The notes: generated by a model from the sequence alone, not told the origin. 64,000 bases of DNA from Dehalococcoidia bacterium (GCA_026003895.1 BPIC01000004.1:310001-374000), one strand, 5' to 3'. Positions 18,809 through 28,052 are shown, counted from the first letter of the stretch. Made by a program: numbers and translations.

Positions 18809-19501
18809 ATGAAGGCAGCATGGGCGAAAGCGTTGACCGTCCGCTACGGCAGCGTCACCGCACTCGCCGGACTGCGTTGGGAAGCCGAAGCGGGGAGCCA
18901 ATGGTGGATCGTCGGGCCGAATGGCGGTGGCAAGTCGACGCTGCTGGCGGCGCTGCTCGGTCTCGTGCGACCGGCGGCGGGAAGCGCGGGGGTCACCGGT
19001 GCGGTGGCGTACCTTCCGCAGCGCGAGACGATCAATTGGCGCTTTCCGGCGCGGGTACGGGATGCGGTCGCCCTCGGTTGCCGGCGGAGCCGCTGGTGGT
19101 CCCCGTGGCGCGAACGAGACGAAGCCGGCCTCATCACGGCTTGCTTGGCGCGGGTCGGGCTGGCTGAGTTTGGCGACGTGCTGCTGCGCGAGCTGAGCGG
19201 TGGTCAGCAGCAACGGGTTCTGTTAGCGCGGGCGCTCGCGGCCGATGCCAGCCTCTACCTCTTCGATGAGCCGGCCAAAGGCCTCGACCGGACAAGTGAG
19301 GCCGTCGCTGCCGAAATCGGGTGTGAGCTTGTCGCTGCCGGCAAGACAGTCATTACGGTCACCCACGACCTCGGCCGGGTGGCGCGCAGCGGCGGCTGGT
19401 TCCTCGGCCTTGCCGGTCGCGAGGTGGCGCGCGGCCCTGCGGCGACAGTGCTCGACCCCGAGGTGCTGAAGCGCCTCTACGGCCGGAGCGACGCGCCATG
19501 A
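18809..19501 (+). CDS. Zinc/manganese-type ABC transporter ATPase (AztA/ZnuC-like)
   Basis: 230 aa with all ABC ATPase motifs: Walker A GPNGGGKST, Q-loop AYLPQRE, signature LSGGQQQRVLLARAL, Walker B LYLFDEPAKGLD and the switch His in VTHDLGRVA. The INWRFPARVRDAVALG stretch after the Q-loop is typical of metal-chelate (Znu/Mnt/Tro) ATPases. It overlaps the permease gene by 4 bases (ATGA). There is no Shine-Dalgarno before the ATG, and a -10-like box lies 8 bases away, so leaderless translation is likely. It powers metal uptake with the genes at 19498-22687. Confidence 0.92.
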   Translation: MKAAWAKALTVRYGSVTALAGLRWEAEAGSQWWIVGPNGGGKSTLLAALLGLVRPAAGSAGVTGAVAYLPQRETINWRFPARVRDAVALGCRRSRWWSPWRERDEAGLITACLARVGLAEFGDVLLRELSGGQQQRVLLARALAADASLYLFDEPAKGLDRTSEAVAAEIGCELVAAGKTVITVTHDLGRVARSGGWFLGLAGREVARGPAATVLDPEVLKRLYGRSDAP

Positions 19502-20379
19502 TCGATTGGCTCGCCGCTCCCTTCGCGTACGAGTTTATGGTTCGCGCCACGCTTGCCGCGCTGCTCGTCGGAATCGTCTGTCCGCTCATCGGCTGTTATG
19601 TCGTCGTCCGCGGCCTCGCGTTCTTCGGCGACGCCCTGAGCCATAGTGTTTCCCCCGGGGTCGTGATCGCGTCGTTGATCGGCGCGAGCCTTCTTCTCGG
19701 GGGGCTAGTGGCGGGGGTGGTCGTGGCAATGGGTATTGGGCTCCTCGCCCGGCGGACCCGGCTGGATGATCAGACCGCAATCGGGGTCGTTTTTCCGGTC
19801 GCTCTCGCCGCAGGGGTGGCGCTGCTTGCCGCGCGGCCGACGTTCGCCGCAGACCTGACGCACATCTTGTTTGGCAGTCTGCTCGGTGTCAGCGCCGGCG
19901 ACCTCGGCCTAACCGCGGTGGTGGCGGCAATCGTGGTGGCTGCCCTCGTCGTCCTTCACCGGCCGCTGACGGCGATGACCTTCGATCCCGTTGCCGCCCG
20001 CCTTCAAGGCGTGCCGGTTGAAGCGCTGCACGTCGCCCTGCTCGTGCTGCTGGCCTTGGCGATCGTGATTGCGATCCAGACGGCGGGGAACCTGCTTGTG
20101 CTCTCGCTGTTGGTGACCCCGGCAGCGACGGCGTGGCTGGTCGCCCGCTCGATGCTGGCGATGGTGCTCGTAGCGCCAACGTTGGGAGTGGTGGCGTCCG
20201 TCGGGGGGGTCCTCCTGTCGTTCCATCTCGGGGTGCCGATCGGCCCCGCCGTTGTGCTGCTCGCGGCGGCGGAGTTTGGCGCGGTCGCTGGCGTGACCCA
20301 CCTCGTGGGGCATCTTCGCCGCCGGACGGCACGGCCGCTTGCGCGTTGCAACGTGAGTGAGTATGATACGCCAGAATGA
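19498..20379 (+). CDS. Zinc/manganese-type ABC transporter permease (AztB/ZnuB-like)
   Basis: 293 aa with about eight membrane helices and ABC-3 family marks: VRGLAFFGDALSHSVSPGVV (the coupling loop and conserved Ser/His region) and QTAGNLLVLSLLVTPAATAW. It forms the membrane channel for the ATPase encoded just upstream. The C-terminal tail is short and polar. The stop codon lies inside the second 19-bp dyad, so the next two genes can be transcribed separately under the same control. Confidence 0.92.
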   Translation: MIDWLAAPFAYEFMVRATLAALLVGIVCPLIGCYVVVRGLAFFGDALSHSVSPGVVIASLIGASLLLGGLVAGVVVAMGIGLLARRTRLDDQTAIGVVFPVALAAGVALLAARPTFAADLTHILFGSLLGVSAGDLGLTAVVAAIVVAALVVLHRPLTAMTFDPVAARLQGVPVEALHVALLVLLALAIVIAIQTAGNLLVLSLLVTPAATAWLVARSMLAMVLVAPTLGVVASVGGVLLSFHLGVPIGPAVVLLAAAEFGAVAGVTHLVGHLRRRTARPLARCNVSEYDTPE

Positions 20380-20393
20380 TACTGAGTATCATT
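20375..20393. promoter_or_regulatory. Putative Zur operator 2 before the aztD-like gene
   Basis: AATGATACTGAGTATCATT is a perfect 19-bp dyad (9-1-9) 14 bases before the start codon at 20408. TGATACT-G-AGTATCA matches the 7-1-7 Zur-box layout. It shares the ATGAnA...TATCAT arms with the dyad at 18783. GTATGATAC at 20361-20369 adds a further half-site-like word. Confidence 0.6.
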
Positions 20394-20407
20394 TCTGGAG
20401 GACTCTC

Positions 20408-21754
20408 ATGACTCGTGTGGCTCGTGCGTTCCGGTGGCCAACGGCCCTAATCGCGGCAATCGTCGCCGTTGTCTTGCTCGCGGCGTGCACCCCGCCGCCC
20501 TCCCCAACTGCCGGCTCAGTTCCGCCTGCCGCGACGCCGAGCGGCGCGGGCACGGGCCATCTCATCGCCTTCGACGTGAACGCTGCCAAGGTGCATGTCT
20601 TCGCGTTGCCAGAGATGCGGCTGACCGGCTCGCTCGACAACGTGGGCTTCGACAATCACGTCGGCAGTCTCGTTCTTCCTGATGGTCGGGTGCTCTTCAC
20701 GAGCAAGAGCAGCAGCGAGGTGCTGGCGCTGGCAATCGACGGCGCGGGCAAACCATCAATCGTTCAGCGGTTCAAGGCCGAGTTGCCCGAAGGCGGCGTT
20801 TGGGGGCAGGTCGATCCGACCTTTCGGTACTTTGTCGTCTCGTCTGGGTACGACGATGACCGTCAGGCGCTAAGCGTTGTCGATCTCAAGGAGAACCGCG
20901 TCGCGGTGCTCTCGCTCACGATGAAGGAGAGGGAAGAGGCGCACCCCTGGATCACCAGCGACCCAGCGCAGGTCTATGTGGGCGTCGGAGGGGAAATCCA
21001 GGCCTACCGGCTTGAGGACGTGCTCAGGGGCAGCGCTCAGCCAGTCGCGACTGCGACGGTCGGTCTTGGCTCGCATGGTCCGGTCATTGCCCCCGATCTG
21101 AAGAAGATCCTGATGACGACCAGCCGCGGCCTCGAGCAAGTGAGTTACGCTGACGGTCGATTGACCGCCGGCACGCCTATCCCGTGGGACGCGAATGGGC
21201 GAACGACGGGGCGGAATGCCCGCCCTCGCCTCTCGATGGATGGGAAATTCGTCTATGGGGCGATTGCTGCAACCCAGCCAGCCGGGGCCGACCTGTGGGC
21301 CGAACGTGCGGTCGACATTCACATCGCGAATCTGATCGATGGGACGGCAAAGCGCCTGCCGCTCGATAAAGGGATCGCCCCGCGTTTCCAACTCTCCGCT
21401 CCCTATGCCTTCTTTGCCGTCACCTCGGCGGCCGGCGACGCGGCATACCTCTTCGATGTCGACGCCGCCTCGCCGAGCTTTCAGAGCATCGTCGGGAAAA
21501 TTGCGCTGCCGAGTCTCAAGAATGGCCCACGGCCGGGCGAACCTGCTGCCGGCAAAGAAGGGCGCTCCTTGGCGATTACGCCGGATGGCGCCTATGCCTT
21601 CGTTGCCCAGGGCGGTGAAGCGCAGATTCTCGTCATCGATACGCGCCGTCGTTCCATCGTTCGGACACTCGATGTACCGAGCCCCATGACTGGAGGAGGC
21701 TACCTCGTCGCCGTCCAACCGGGGATGAAGGTGGTCGATCTCAGCTCGCGATAA
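20408..21754 (+). CDS. Lipoprotein beta-propeller, AztD-like zinc metallochaperone candidate
   Basis: 448 aa from the ATG at 20408, 6 bases after GGAGG. A lipoprotein signal ends LLAACTPPP, followed by a Pro/Ser/Ala linker and repeats of about 45 residues with beta-propeller blades (for example GSLVLPDGRVLFT, FRYFVVSSGYDDD, LSMDGKFVYGAIA, LAITPDGAYAFVAQ). In Paracoccus and relatives AztD is a secreted beta-propeller that hands zinc to the AztC binding protein; the gene order here (ATPase, permease, propeller, binding protein) is the Azt pattern. The assignment rests on order and fold; zinc ligands were not located with confidence. Confidence 0.75.
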   Translation: MTRVARAFRWPTALIAAIVAVVLLAACTPPPSPTAGSVPPAATPSGAGTGHLIAFDVNAAKVHVFALPEMRLTGSLDNVGFDNHVGSLVLPDGRVLFTSKSSSEVLALAIDGAGKPSIVQRFKAELPEGGVWGQVDPTFRYFVVSSGYDDDRQALSVVDLKENRVAVLSLTMKEREEAHPWITSDPAQVYVGVGGEIQAYRLEDVLRGSAQPVATATVGLGSHGPVIAPDLKKILMTTSRGLEQVSYADGRLTAGTPIPWDANGRTTGRNARPRLSMDGKFVYGAIAATQPAGADLWAERAVDIHIANLIDGTAKRLPLDKGIAPRFQLSAPYAFFAVTSAAGDAAYLFDVDAASPSFQSIVGKIALPSLKNGPRPGEPAAGKEGRSLAITPDGAYAFVAQGGEAQILVIDTRRRSIVRTLDVPSPMTGGGYLVAVQPGMKVVDLSSR

Positions 21755-22687
21755 ATGGTCTCACGTCGGATCCTTCTTGCCTTTGCGGCGCTGTTCCTCG
21801 CCGGCTGCCAGACGGCAGCCGGCTCCTCGCCTCCTTCCCCGAGTGGCACGAAACCGCGCGTCGGCGCGAGCTTTCCCATCTTGGCCGACATCGTTCGCAC
21901 GGTTGCTGGCGATCGATTGGAAGTCGTCTCGGTGATTCCCGATGGCGCCGATCTCCATACGTGGGAACCCAGTGCCCAAGATCTGGTCCGTGCTGCGAGC
22001 TTCAGAGGATTCCTCTTCATTGGCGCGAACAATGAGCGCTTCCTCGAGGACGGCGGTTTCCGCCAAGTGCTGCGCGATCGGGGCATTCCCCGATTGGAGT
22101 ACGCGAGCCAGCTCGACCTGATAATGGTCGATAAGGTCATCGATCATGGCGACCATGTCCACGATCTCCGCGAGGGTGACCCGCATGTCTGGCTCGACCC
22201 GCGGCGCGTGATCGCCATGCTCGATCCGACGGTGCGCTTCTTGAGCGAGCTTGATCCCGAAGGTGCGTCAGTCTTCGCTGCGAACGCCGAGCGGTACGCG
22301 GTCGCGCTGCGGGCGCTCGACACCGAGTTAGCCACGGACTTTGCCCGGATTCCTCCCCCGCGGCGTCGCCTCGTGGTTTTTCACAATGCCTTCACCTACT
22401 TCGCCGATCGCTATGGGTTCGACGTCGTCGAGGTGGTGATCAAGTCGCCGGGGCGCGAGCCGAGCGCCAAGGACATTGCCGCCCTGCGCGACACCATTGT
22501 GGCAGCGGGAGTCCCAGCGGTATTCAAAGAGCCGCAATTCAACGCTCGCGTCCTCGAGCAGGTGGCTGCTGACCTTCGTGTGCCCGTCGGTGTGCTCCTT
22601 ACCGACAGCTTCACCCCCGGAGTGCACACGTACCTCGATCTGATGCGATTTAACCGCGACTGTCTCGTGACCCACTTAGCCCAATGA
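21755..22687 (+). CDS. Zinc-binding lipoprotein of ABC transporter (AztC/ZnuA/TroA family)
   Basis: 310 aa. The signal peptide ends in LAGC, a lipobox. The cluster A-I metal-binding fold shows the three usual His sites, in GADLHTWEPSAQDL, GDPHVWLDPRR and VVFHNAFTYFADRYG, plus a late acidic site near LTDSFTPG. A short His/Asp-rich loop (VIDHGDHVHD) marks zinc rather than manganese binders. Its start codon directly follows the stop of the propeller gene, so the two are translationally coupled. It captures zinc outside the cell for the 18809/19498 transporter. Confidence 0.92.
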   Translation: MVSRRILLAFAALFLAGCQTAAGSSPPSPSGTKPRVGASFPILADIVRTVAGDRLEVVSVIPDGADLHTWEPSAQDLVRAASFRGFLFIGANNERFLEDGGFRQVLRDRGIPRLEYASQLDLIMVDKVIDHGDHVHDLREGDPHVWLDPRRVIAMLDPTVRFLSELDPEGASVFAANAERYAVALRALDTELATDFARIPPPRRRLVVFHNAFTYFADRYGFDVVEVVIKSPGREPSAKDIAALRDTIVAAGVPAVFKEPQFNARVLEQVAADLRVPVGVLLTDSFTPGVHTYLDLMRFNRDCLVTHLAQ

Positions 22688-22870
22688 ACCGAGCGGCGGT
22701 GCAGGTCGCTCATCGCCGGTTCATCCTTCGGCGGCGGGCATCCTTCCGCCGTGCGCTGGACGGCGCGTCAGCGACCCGGTACAACCGAATAAGGAATGCC
22801 CTGACCTGATCGCCGGAGCGCCGACGAGGCCGGTGCGCCGGAGCGGTCGTGCGGTGAATGGAGGTGAGGC

Positions 22871-23869
22871 TTGCGGGCAATGGTGCTCGAACGGCCCGGT
22901 GCGCCGCTTGTCGCGACCGATCGGCCGGACCCGACGCCAGCAGCGGGGGAGCTGCTGCTGGAGGTTGCTGCCTGCGCTGTCTGCCGGACCGACCTCCAAC
23001 TCGCGAGCGGCGATCTGCCCGCGAGGCGGCTCCCGGTCGTCCTCGGCCATCAGGCGGTGGGCCGGGTGGTTGCCCTCGGTTCAGGCGTGGCGGGCTGGGC
23101 GCTTGGCGATCGCGCTGGAGTCGCGTGGCTGGGCGGGGCGGATGGGACGTGCCGGTTCTGTCGTGGTGGCCGCGAGAATCTTTGTCCCGAGGCGCGCTTT
23201 ACGGGCTGGGACCAGGACGGCGGGTACGCCACGCGGATGACGGTGCGCGCCGACTTTGCCCTCCGGCTGCCTGCGGGGTTCGACGACCTTGCGGCGGCAC
23301 CGCTCCTCTGCGGTGGGGTAATCGGCTACCGTTCGCTCAAGATCGCCGGAATCACGCCGGGTGGACGGCTCGGCTTATATGGCTTTGGGGCGTCGGCCTT
23401 ATTGACACTGCAGGTTGCCCGTCATTGGGGCTGTGAGGTCGCGGTGGCGACTCGCTCACCAACAGAGCGGGCGCGCGCCTCGGCACTCGGCGCGGTCTGG
23501 ACCGGCGGATACGACGAGCTACCACCCTTTCCGCTCGAGGCGGCGATCACATTTGCGCCGGTGGGAGCGGTGGTAGTCGCCGCGTTGCGTGCCGTCGAGC
23601 GCGGCGGGACCGTGGCGATCAACGCAATCCATCTCGACCGGATTCCGGAGTTTTCCTATGACCTGCTCTGGCAGGAGCGGAGCATTCGAAGCGTGGCGAA
23701 CTTCACGCGCGCCGACGCGGAGGAGTTTCTGAGGCTCGCCGCGGCGATCCCGATTCGGACCGAGATCGACGTGCTGCCGCTGGACGAGGCGAACGAGGCG
23801 CTCGGCCGGCTTGCGGCCGGGCGGGTGAACGGCGCAGCGGTGCTGGCTATGCCTTCGCTGGCCGCCTGA
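22871..23869 (+). CDS. Zinc-dependent alcohol dehydrogenase-like protein
   Basis: 332 aa, MDR superfamily. Catalytic-zinc sites: CAVCRTDLQ (Cys) and VVLGHQAVGRVV (His). The structural-zinc loop reads DGTCRFCRGGRENLCP, keeping three Cys of the usual four. The NAD(P) fold has LGLYGFGASALLTLQVAR in place of the common GxGxxG. It oxidises an alcohol or reduces an aldehyde, substrate unknown. A TTG start at 22871 fits GGAGGTG 4 bases upstream; an ATG three codons later is possible. Its 3' end overlaps the convergent Wzz-like gene by 23 bases. Confidence 0.87.
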   Translation: MRAMVLERPGAPLVATDRPDPTPAAGELLLEVAACAVCRTDLQLASGDLPARRLPVVLGHQAVGRVVALGSGVAGWALGDRAGVAWLGGADGTCRFCRGGRENLCPEARFTGWDQDGGYATRMTVRADFALRLPAGFDDLAAAPLLCGGVIGYRSLKIAGITPGGRLGLYGFGASALLTLQVARHWGCEVAVATRSPTERARASALGAVWTGGYDELPPFPLEAAITFAPVGAVVVAALRAVERGGTVAINAIHLDRIPEFSYDLLWQERSIRSVANFTRADAEEFLRLAAAIPIRTEIDVLPLDEANEALGRLAAGRVNGAAVLAMPSLAA

Positions 23870-24557
23870 ACAGCCGGCGCTTCTCGCGCGGGATCTCGCC
23901 GAGCACCGGCAGGCCGAGCAACTTCTCGGCCTCTGCCGAATCATGGACTTTGTTGTCGAGGTAGGCGAGCAGCAGCATGATCGCCAACCCGGCGGCGAAG
24001 CCAAGCGCGGCGCGCACGACGATGTCGAGGTTGCCGCGCACGCCCGCCACCTGCGCGGTCACGACTGGGGGATCGACCACCTCGATCTTCGCTTGGCCGA
24101 GCGAAAGCTGGGCGATATACCGGGCGCTGTTGCGGTCGAGCACGGTCGCGATTCCTCGCGCGATCTTCTCGACTTGGGCAGCGTCCCCACCGGTGACGGT
24201 GATCGAAAGCAAGCGATGGGTGCGCCGCGTCGATTGCTGGCCGGAGATTTGGGCGCTGGTGATGGTCGGGTCGTTCAGCTCGCGAGCCACGTCCTGCGCG
24301 AACATCTGGCTCTTGACCAGCTCGGCGAGGTCGTCCACGAGGTATTCGGAGGCGACCCAGGCATAATAGCCCTCGTAGGCGAAGGTGCCGGGTTGGCGGG
24401 GCTCGGGCGGCACGGAGACGATGGCGCGCAGGGTCGCGGAATAGGTCGTCTGGGGCTTCGGTGCGAGCAGGATGCTCAGCCCGCCGGCCAGAATGGCAAG
24501 CCCGAGCGGGATCCAAAACCAGCGGCGGAAGATCGCCCAATATTGGCGCAGCTCCAT
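23847..24557 (-). CDS. Wzz/chain-length-determinant-like membrane protein
   Basis: 236 aa. A first helix (about 15-32, FWIPLGLAILAGGLSILLA) and a second near the C terminus (about 182-203) flank an extracytoplasmic alpha/beta domain, the layout of polysaccharide co-polymerases (Wzz/CapA). After the second helix comes DSAEAEKLLGLPVLGEIPRE, the segment that precedes the kinase domain in tyrosine autokinases, but no kinase follows. It probably controls glycan chain length. Eight bases separate it from the upstream methyltransferase, suggesting one operon for surface polysaccharide. Confidence 0.8.
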   Translation of the reverse strand: MELRQYWAIFRRWFWIPLGLAILAGGLSILLAPKPQTTYSATLRAIVSVPPEPRQPGTFAYEGYYAWVASEYLVDDLAELVKSQMFAQDVARELNDPTITSAQISGQQSTRRTHRLLSITVTGGDAAQVEKIARGIATVLDRNSARYIAQLSLGQAKIEVVDPPVVTAQVAGVRGNLDIVVRAALGFAAGLAIMLLLAYLDNKVHDSAEAEKLLGLPVLGEIPREKRRLFRRPAKA

Positions 24558-24565
24558 GCGACCTC

Positions 24566-25477
24566 CTATTTTTCGTACTCGACGAGTGCGCCGCTTCCCC
24601 AGTCAACCGGGAGGGCACGGTCGCCAATCTCGATCCCAGCGGCCATGACGAGATTGCCGAGGGTTTCAGCCGCAGGCACTCGCAGCGCCGCCTTGGCCGT
24701 CCAGGCCCAGAGCCCGAGCAACGGTGAGCGGCGGGCATAGTCGACGTCGTACAGCTGTACGGCCCGGTTGACGTAGACGAGGATCTTGTAGGCTCCTTCT
24801 TCATGGACCGGCTTGAAGCCGTGCCGCCGAAAGCGGGCAAAGATCGCCGTCGGCCGCTCCATGCCGATATGCCCCTCGGGGTCGATGAAGTGCTTTTGAT
24901 AGGCGTCTGGCCAGCGGCGGGCGAAGCGCGTCACCGGGTCGACGCCTTCCGCCTCGATGTAGTGGAGGGTCCGGCCGCCCGGCTTCAGAACGCGGTAGAG
25001 CTCGCTGAACACCTGATCCTTTTCCTCGAAGGGGACGTGGCCAAGCACGTCCGACGAGACGACGGTGTCGAAGCTGTTGTCCGGAAAGGGGAGTTTCGTC
25101 CAGTGCGCCGCAACGGTGAGGGGGTAGATGGTTTGCGCCGCCTCGAGCGAGCGCTGGGCGATATCAACGCCCACGGCCTCACGGCCTTGAGCAAAGAGCG
25201 CCCAGCCGCCGCCGCAGCCCAAATCCAGCAGCGTGCCGCCGCGACCGGCGAGCCGCTTGACAAAGAACCGTTGCTTGCGGATGAGCTGATTGCGAAGCCC
25301 GCCGGTCGTGCGGTCCGGCGCGGACCAGCGGTCTTCGTTCCGATAGAAGGGGTCCTCCGGCTCGAAGCGGGGAACGCCGTTCACGATTGGGTAGGCACGG
25401 TGGCAGGGGTCGCAGCGCAGCGTGTCGGCCTGCCGATCGAGGGGTGTCCGGCACTCTGGGCAGACGAGGGTGACCAT
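24566..25477 (-). CDS. SAM-dependent methyltransferase with N-terminal zinc-ribbon (Trm112-like)
   Basis: 303 aa from the ATG at 25477. Residues 5-45 form a Cys4 ribbon of Trm112 type (VCPECRTPLD, LRCDPCHRAYPIVNGVPRF). A class I methyltransferase domain (about 85-225) follows with LLDLGCGGGWALF, AVGVDIAQRSLE and LPFPDNSFDTVVSSDVLGHV, and RVLKPGGRTLHYIEAEG near its end. Such fusions modify small molecules or glycolipids; the target is not known. It precedes the Wzz-like gene on the same strand and is divergent from a hydrolase gene across 85 bases. Confidence 0.85.
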   Translation of the reverse strand: MVTLVCPECRTPLDRQADTLRCDPCHRAYPIVNGVPRFEPEDPFYRNEDRWSAPDRTTGGLRNQLIRKQRFFVKRLAGRGGTLLDLGCGGGWALFAQGREAVGVDIAQRSLEAAQTIYPLTVAAHWTKLPFPDNSFDTVVSSDVLGHVPFEEKDQVFSELYRVLKPGGRTLHYIEAEGVDPVTRFARRWPDAYQKHFIDPEGHIGMERPTAIFARFRRHGFKPVHEEGAYKILVYVNRAVQLYDVDYARRSPLLGLWAWTAKAALRVPAAETLGNLVMAAGIEIGDRALPVDWGSGALVEYEK

Positions 25478-25562
25478 CAGCGCGGATTCTAGCAGCCGGG
25501 TCGGTTGATTCTGGCCAGTTTCGGCCGTGGTAGGATGCTTCATCCGTTCTCGGAGGCCACCC

Positions 25563-26351
25563 ATGCCTGTCTTGCCGCGCCGCGCCTTTGTCGAGACGCC
25601 TGCCGGCCAGATCCATTACCGCGAGCTGGGCGACGGTCCGCCGCTCGTTCTGCTTCACGAGGTAGCCCGCTCGTCGGATGGGTTCTCCGAGGTGCTGCCC
25701 TGCCTCGCGGAGCGCTTTCGGTGTCTGGCAATGGATCTGCCGGGCTATGGCGACTCCTTCCATCCGGCGGAGTACCCCGGGATGGCGGGCTACGCCCGAT
25801 CGGTCGTCGATTTCTTCGACGCGATTGGGCTGAAGCGCACCCATCTGCTTGGCTTTCACACGGGTGCGGCGATTGCCGCCGAGGTGGCTGCCACCTTCCC
25901 GGAGCGCATCGAAAAGCTCGTCGTGTGCGGCCTGCCGGACGTCACGGAAGAGGAGCGCGAGAAGAAGATGGCGTCGCTCCATGCCACCGTTCCCGATCCT
26001 GCGTTTCGCTATCTTAGCGAGCTTGCGCCGGGGCTGACCTACCATGCCGAGCGCTATTGGGGGACCGAGTACGGCCATCGGTACGGCATCGACTTTTTGA
26101 AGGCGATGCCGAATGCCCACTGGGGCCATCGTGCCGTCTACGAGCAGCGCATCCGCGATCGCATCCCGTCGATCGTTGCCCCGACCCTCCTGTTTTGCTC
26201 ACGCGACGATGCCTTTGTCCGCTTTCAAGACGAGCTTGCGCGCGGCTTCCGGGATGTCCGCACGGCGGTGATCGAAGAGAGCGAGAAGTTCCCTCTGGTG
26301 AACCAGCCGGCAGCGAGTTGTGCGCTCATCTCGGAGTTTCTGAAGGACTAA
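25563..26351 (+). CDS. Alpha/beta-hydrolase-fold protein with GFHTG elbow
   Basis: 262 aa, one domain. It starts at the ATG at 25563, after CGGAGG. The fold is clear: [34 protein letters not shown] and the elbow [16 protein letters not shown]. At the nucleophile position the residue is His99, as in both domains of the protein at 12211-13917. A catalytic His near the C terminus is not obvious either ([13 protein letters not shown]), so the protein may not be a Ser hydrolase. Function unknown. It ends overlapping the convergent trmD by 4 bases. Confidence 0.85.
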   Translation: MPVLPRRAFVETPAGQIHYRELGDGPPLVLLHEVARSSDGFSEVLPCLAERFRCLAMDLPGYGDSFHPAEYPGMAGYARSVVDFFDAIGLKRTHLLGFHTGAAIAAEVAATFPERIEKLVVCGLPDVTEEEREKKMASLHATVPDPAFRYLSELAPGLTYHAERYWGTEYGHRYGIDFLKAMPNAHWGHRAVYEQRIRDRIPSIVAPTLLFCSRDDAFVRFQDELARGFRDVRTAVIEESEKFPLVNQPAASCALISEFLKD

Positions 26352-27101
26352 CTCGGCTTGCGCTCCTCGGGTGGCCTCTCGTGGGACAGCTGCTCGGCCA
26401 GCCACGCTCGCTCGGCGGGGGTTAGGTCGGCGGTCGCGAGGAGGTCTGGCCGCTGCCGGGGCGGTGCGCAGGAGTGCGTGTTGCCGCCGCCACGCTGCGA
26501 TTGCGGCGTGATTGCCGGAGAGCAGCACCTCTGGAACGCGCCAGCCTCGAAACTCGGCGGGCCGCGTGTAGTGGGGGTATTCGAGCAGGCTGCTGCTATG
26601 AGACTCGGCGGCGAGCGACTCGCTGGCGATGACGCCGGGGAGCAACCGAACGACGGCGTCGACGATCACCATCGCCGCGAGCTCTCCTCCGGTGAGAACA
26701 AAATCCCCAATGGAGATTTCATCGGTTGCGACGTGCTCGCGCACCCGCTCGTCGACGCCTTCGTAGTGGCCGCAGATCAGCAGCAGCTGCTCCTCGCGCG
26801 CTAGCTCCTCAGCGAGCGGTTGGGTAAAGCGGCGGCCTGCCGGTGAGAGCAGGATGACGCGTGCCTGCTCTCCGGCACGCAGCGCTTCGACGGCGGCAAC
26901 GATCGGCTCAACTTTCATCACCATGCCTGGCCCGCCACCGAAGGGATAGTCGTCGACCGTGCGGTGGCGATCGGTTGCCCAGTTCCGGAGGTCGTGGACA
27001 CCAATCTGCACCACGCCACGCTCAATGGCACGCCGGACAATGCTTTCGTCGAACGGGCCGCGGAACATTCCGGGAAAGATGGTGACAATATCAATTCGCA
27101 C
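26348..27101 (-). CDS. trmD: tRNA (guanine37-N1)-methyltransferase, one frameshift near the 3' end
   Basis: Methylates G37 of tRNAs to prevent frameshifting. The trefoil-knot SAM site ([27 protein letters not shown]), the GGGPGMVMK loop and the [13 protein letters not shown] start are all typical. In frame the protein turns to nonsense after [11 protein letters not shown]; one base removed from the G run at 26458-26461 (C run on the coding strand) restores [20 protein letters not shown] and a stop at 26348, giving 250 aa, normal for TrmD. Only the C-terminal helices are affected. It follows the PilZ gene by 14 bases at the tail of the flagellar run, an unusual place. Confidence 0.9.
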
Positions 27102-27115
27102 GGTCGCGCCTTCTG

Positions 27116-27766
27116 CTAGTCGCCTTCCCTATGACGCTCGTTGGAGAGCACGCGGTAAACGTACTGGATGATGCGCTGTCGGTCGCGCTCGTTGATCGCG
27201 TCGAAGACGCCGCGTACCTGTCGAATGCCGTGGGCGCCATCGTGGCGACCTCCGACCTCGAGGACGCGGACGACCGGTTGGATCGGCTCCCCCGCGTCGA
27301 GTTTGAGAACGAGCGTGAAAAGCTGACCTGGCTGGAGCGGCTCGAGGCACTCGAAGCCGATACCGCCGCCGCTGAGGTCGAGCAGCCGGACGGCGAAGCG
27401 CGTCGTCGGCTCGCCATCTTTGCCCAGCAAAAACGCCGTCATTGTGTTCAGGTCGACCGGTGCCCGGACGAACGCGCGCCGCTGCAGCCGCTCGAGGCTG
27501 GCGACTTCCAAAATCAGGTCCGGCCGGCCAATCGCCTGACCAATCACCTCGCTGCGGAGGATGAAGAAGCCTGAGGGCAACCCAACCTCGAGCTCGAGGG
27601 CCTGGCCAAGCGAAGGCCCGGGCTCGCTGGTCGCGGGGGTGACCGTGACCCGATTGCCCGTGACCGAAACGATCCGGACGCGTTGTGTGCGCTCCCCGCC
27701 GCGGGCCGGTGTCCAGCGGAGCCGCGCGGCCTGTCCTGCAGCAAGAAAGGAGAGGTCGAGCGTCAT
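27116..27766 (-). CDS. PilZ-domain protein (YcgR-like c-di-GMP flagellar brake)
   Basis: 216 aa from the ATG at 27766, with GGAGGTGG just upstream; the frame beyond is not coding. An N-terminal YcgR-like beta domain (about 5-95) precedes a PilZ domain (about 100-210) with the c-di-GMP motif [12 protein letters not shown] (RxxxR) and [12 protein letters not shown] (D/NxSxxG). YcgR proteins bind c-di-GMP and slow the flagellar motor. Its place at the end of the flagellar operon supports that role. Confidence 0.88.
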   Translation of the reverse strand: MTLDLSFLAAGQAARLRWTPARGGERTQRVRIVSVTGNRVTVTPATSEPGPSLGQALELEVGLPSGFFILRSEVIGQAIGRPDLILEVASLERLQRRAFVRAPVDLNTMTAFLLGKDGEPTTRFAVRLLDLSGGGIGFECLEPLQPGQLFTLVLKLDAGEPIQPVVRVLEVGGRHDGAHGIRQVRGVFDAINERDRQRIIQYVYRVLSNERHREGD

Positions 27767-28052
27767 TGCCACCTCCTCGATGGAGTGTCCACCTCGGAGG
27801 CAGTGGAGAGAGGACGTTGCTGCACGGGCAACGGTCGGCCGATTCTGGCGAGGCCAGTGCTCCTTCCGCGCTTGTGGTCTCGTCCCGGCGGTGCGACTCG
27901 ATACGGGGCGCACCGCCGGGGAGATCGTGACACCGGTTGTGCGCTGCTAGGCAGGCGGCGGAGTCCCAGGACGGGGCAGCCGAACGCTGGATCGCCGAGC
28001 GGCCCGGGCAGCAGGCAGCGCGGCAAGCGCCAGACCGCCACGCGAGGCCGGG

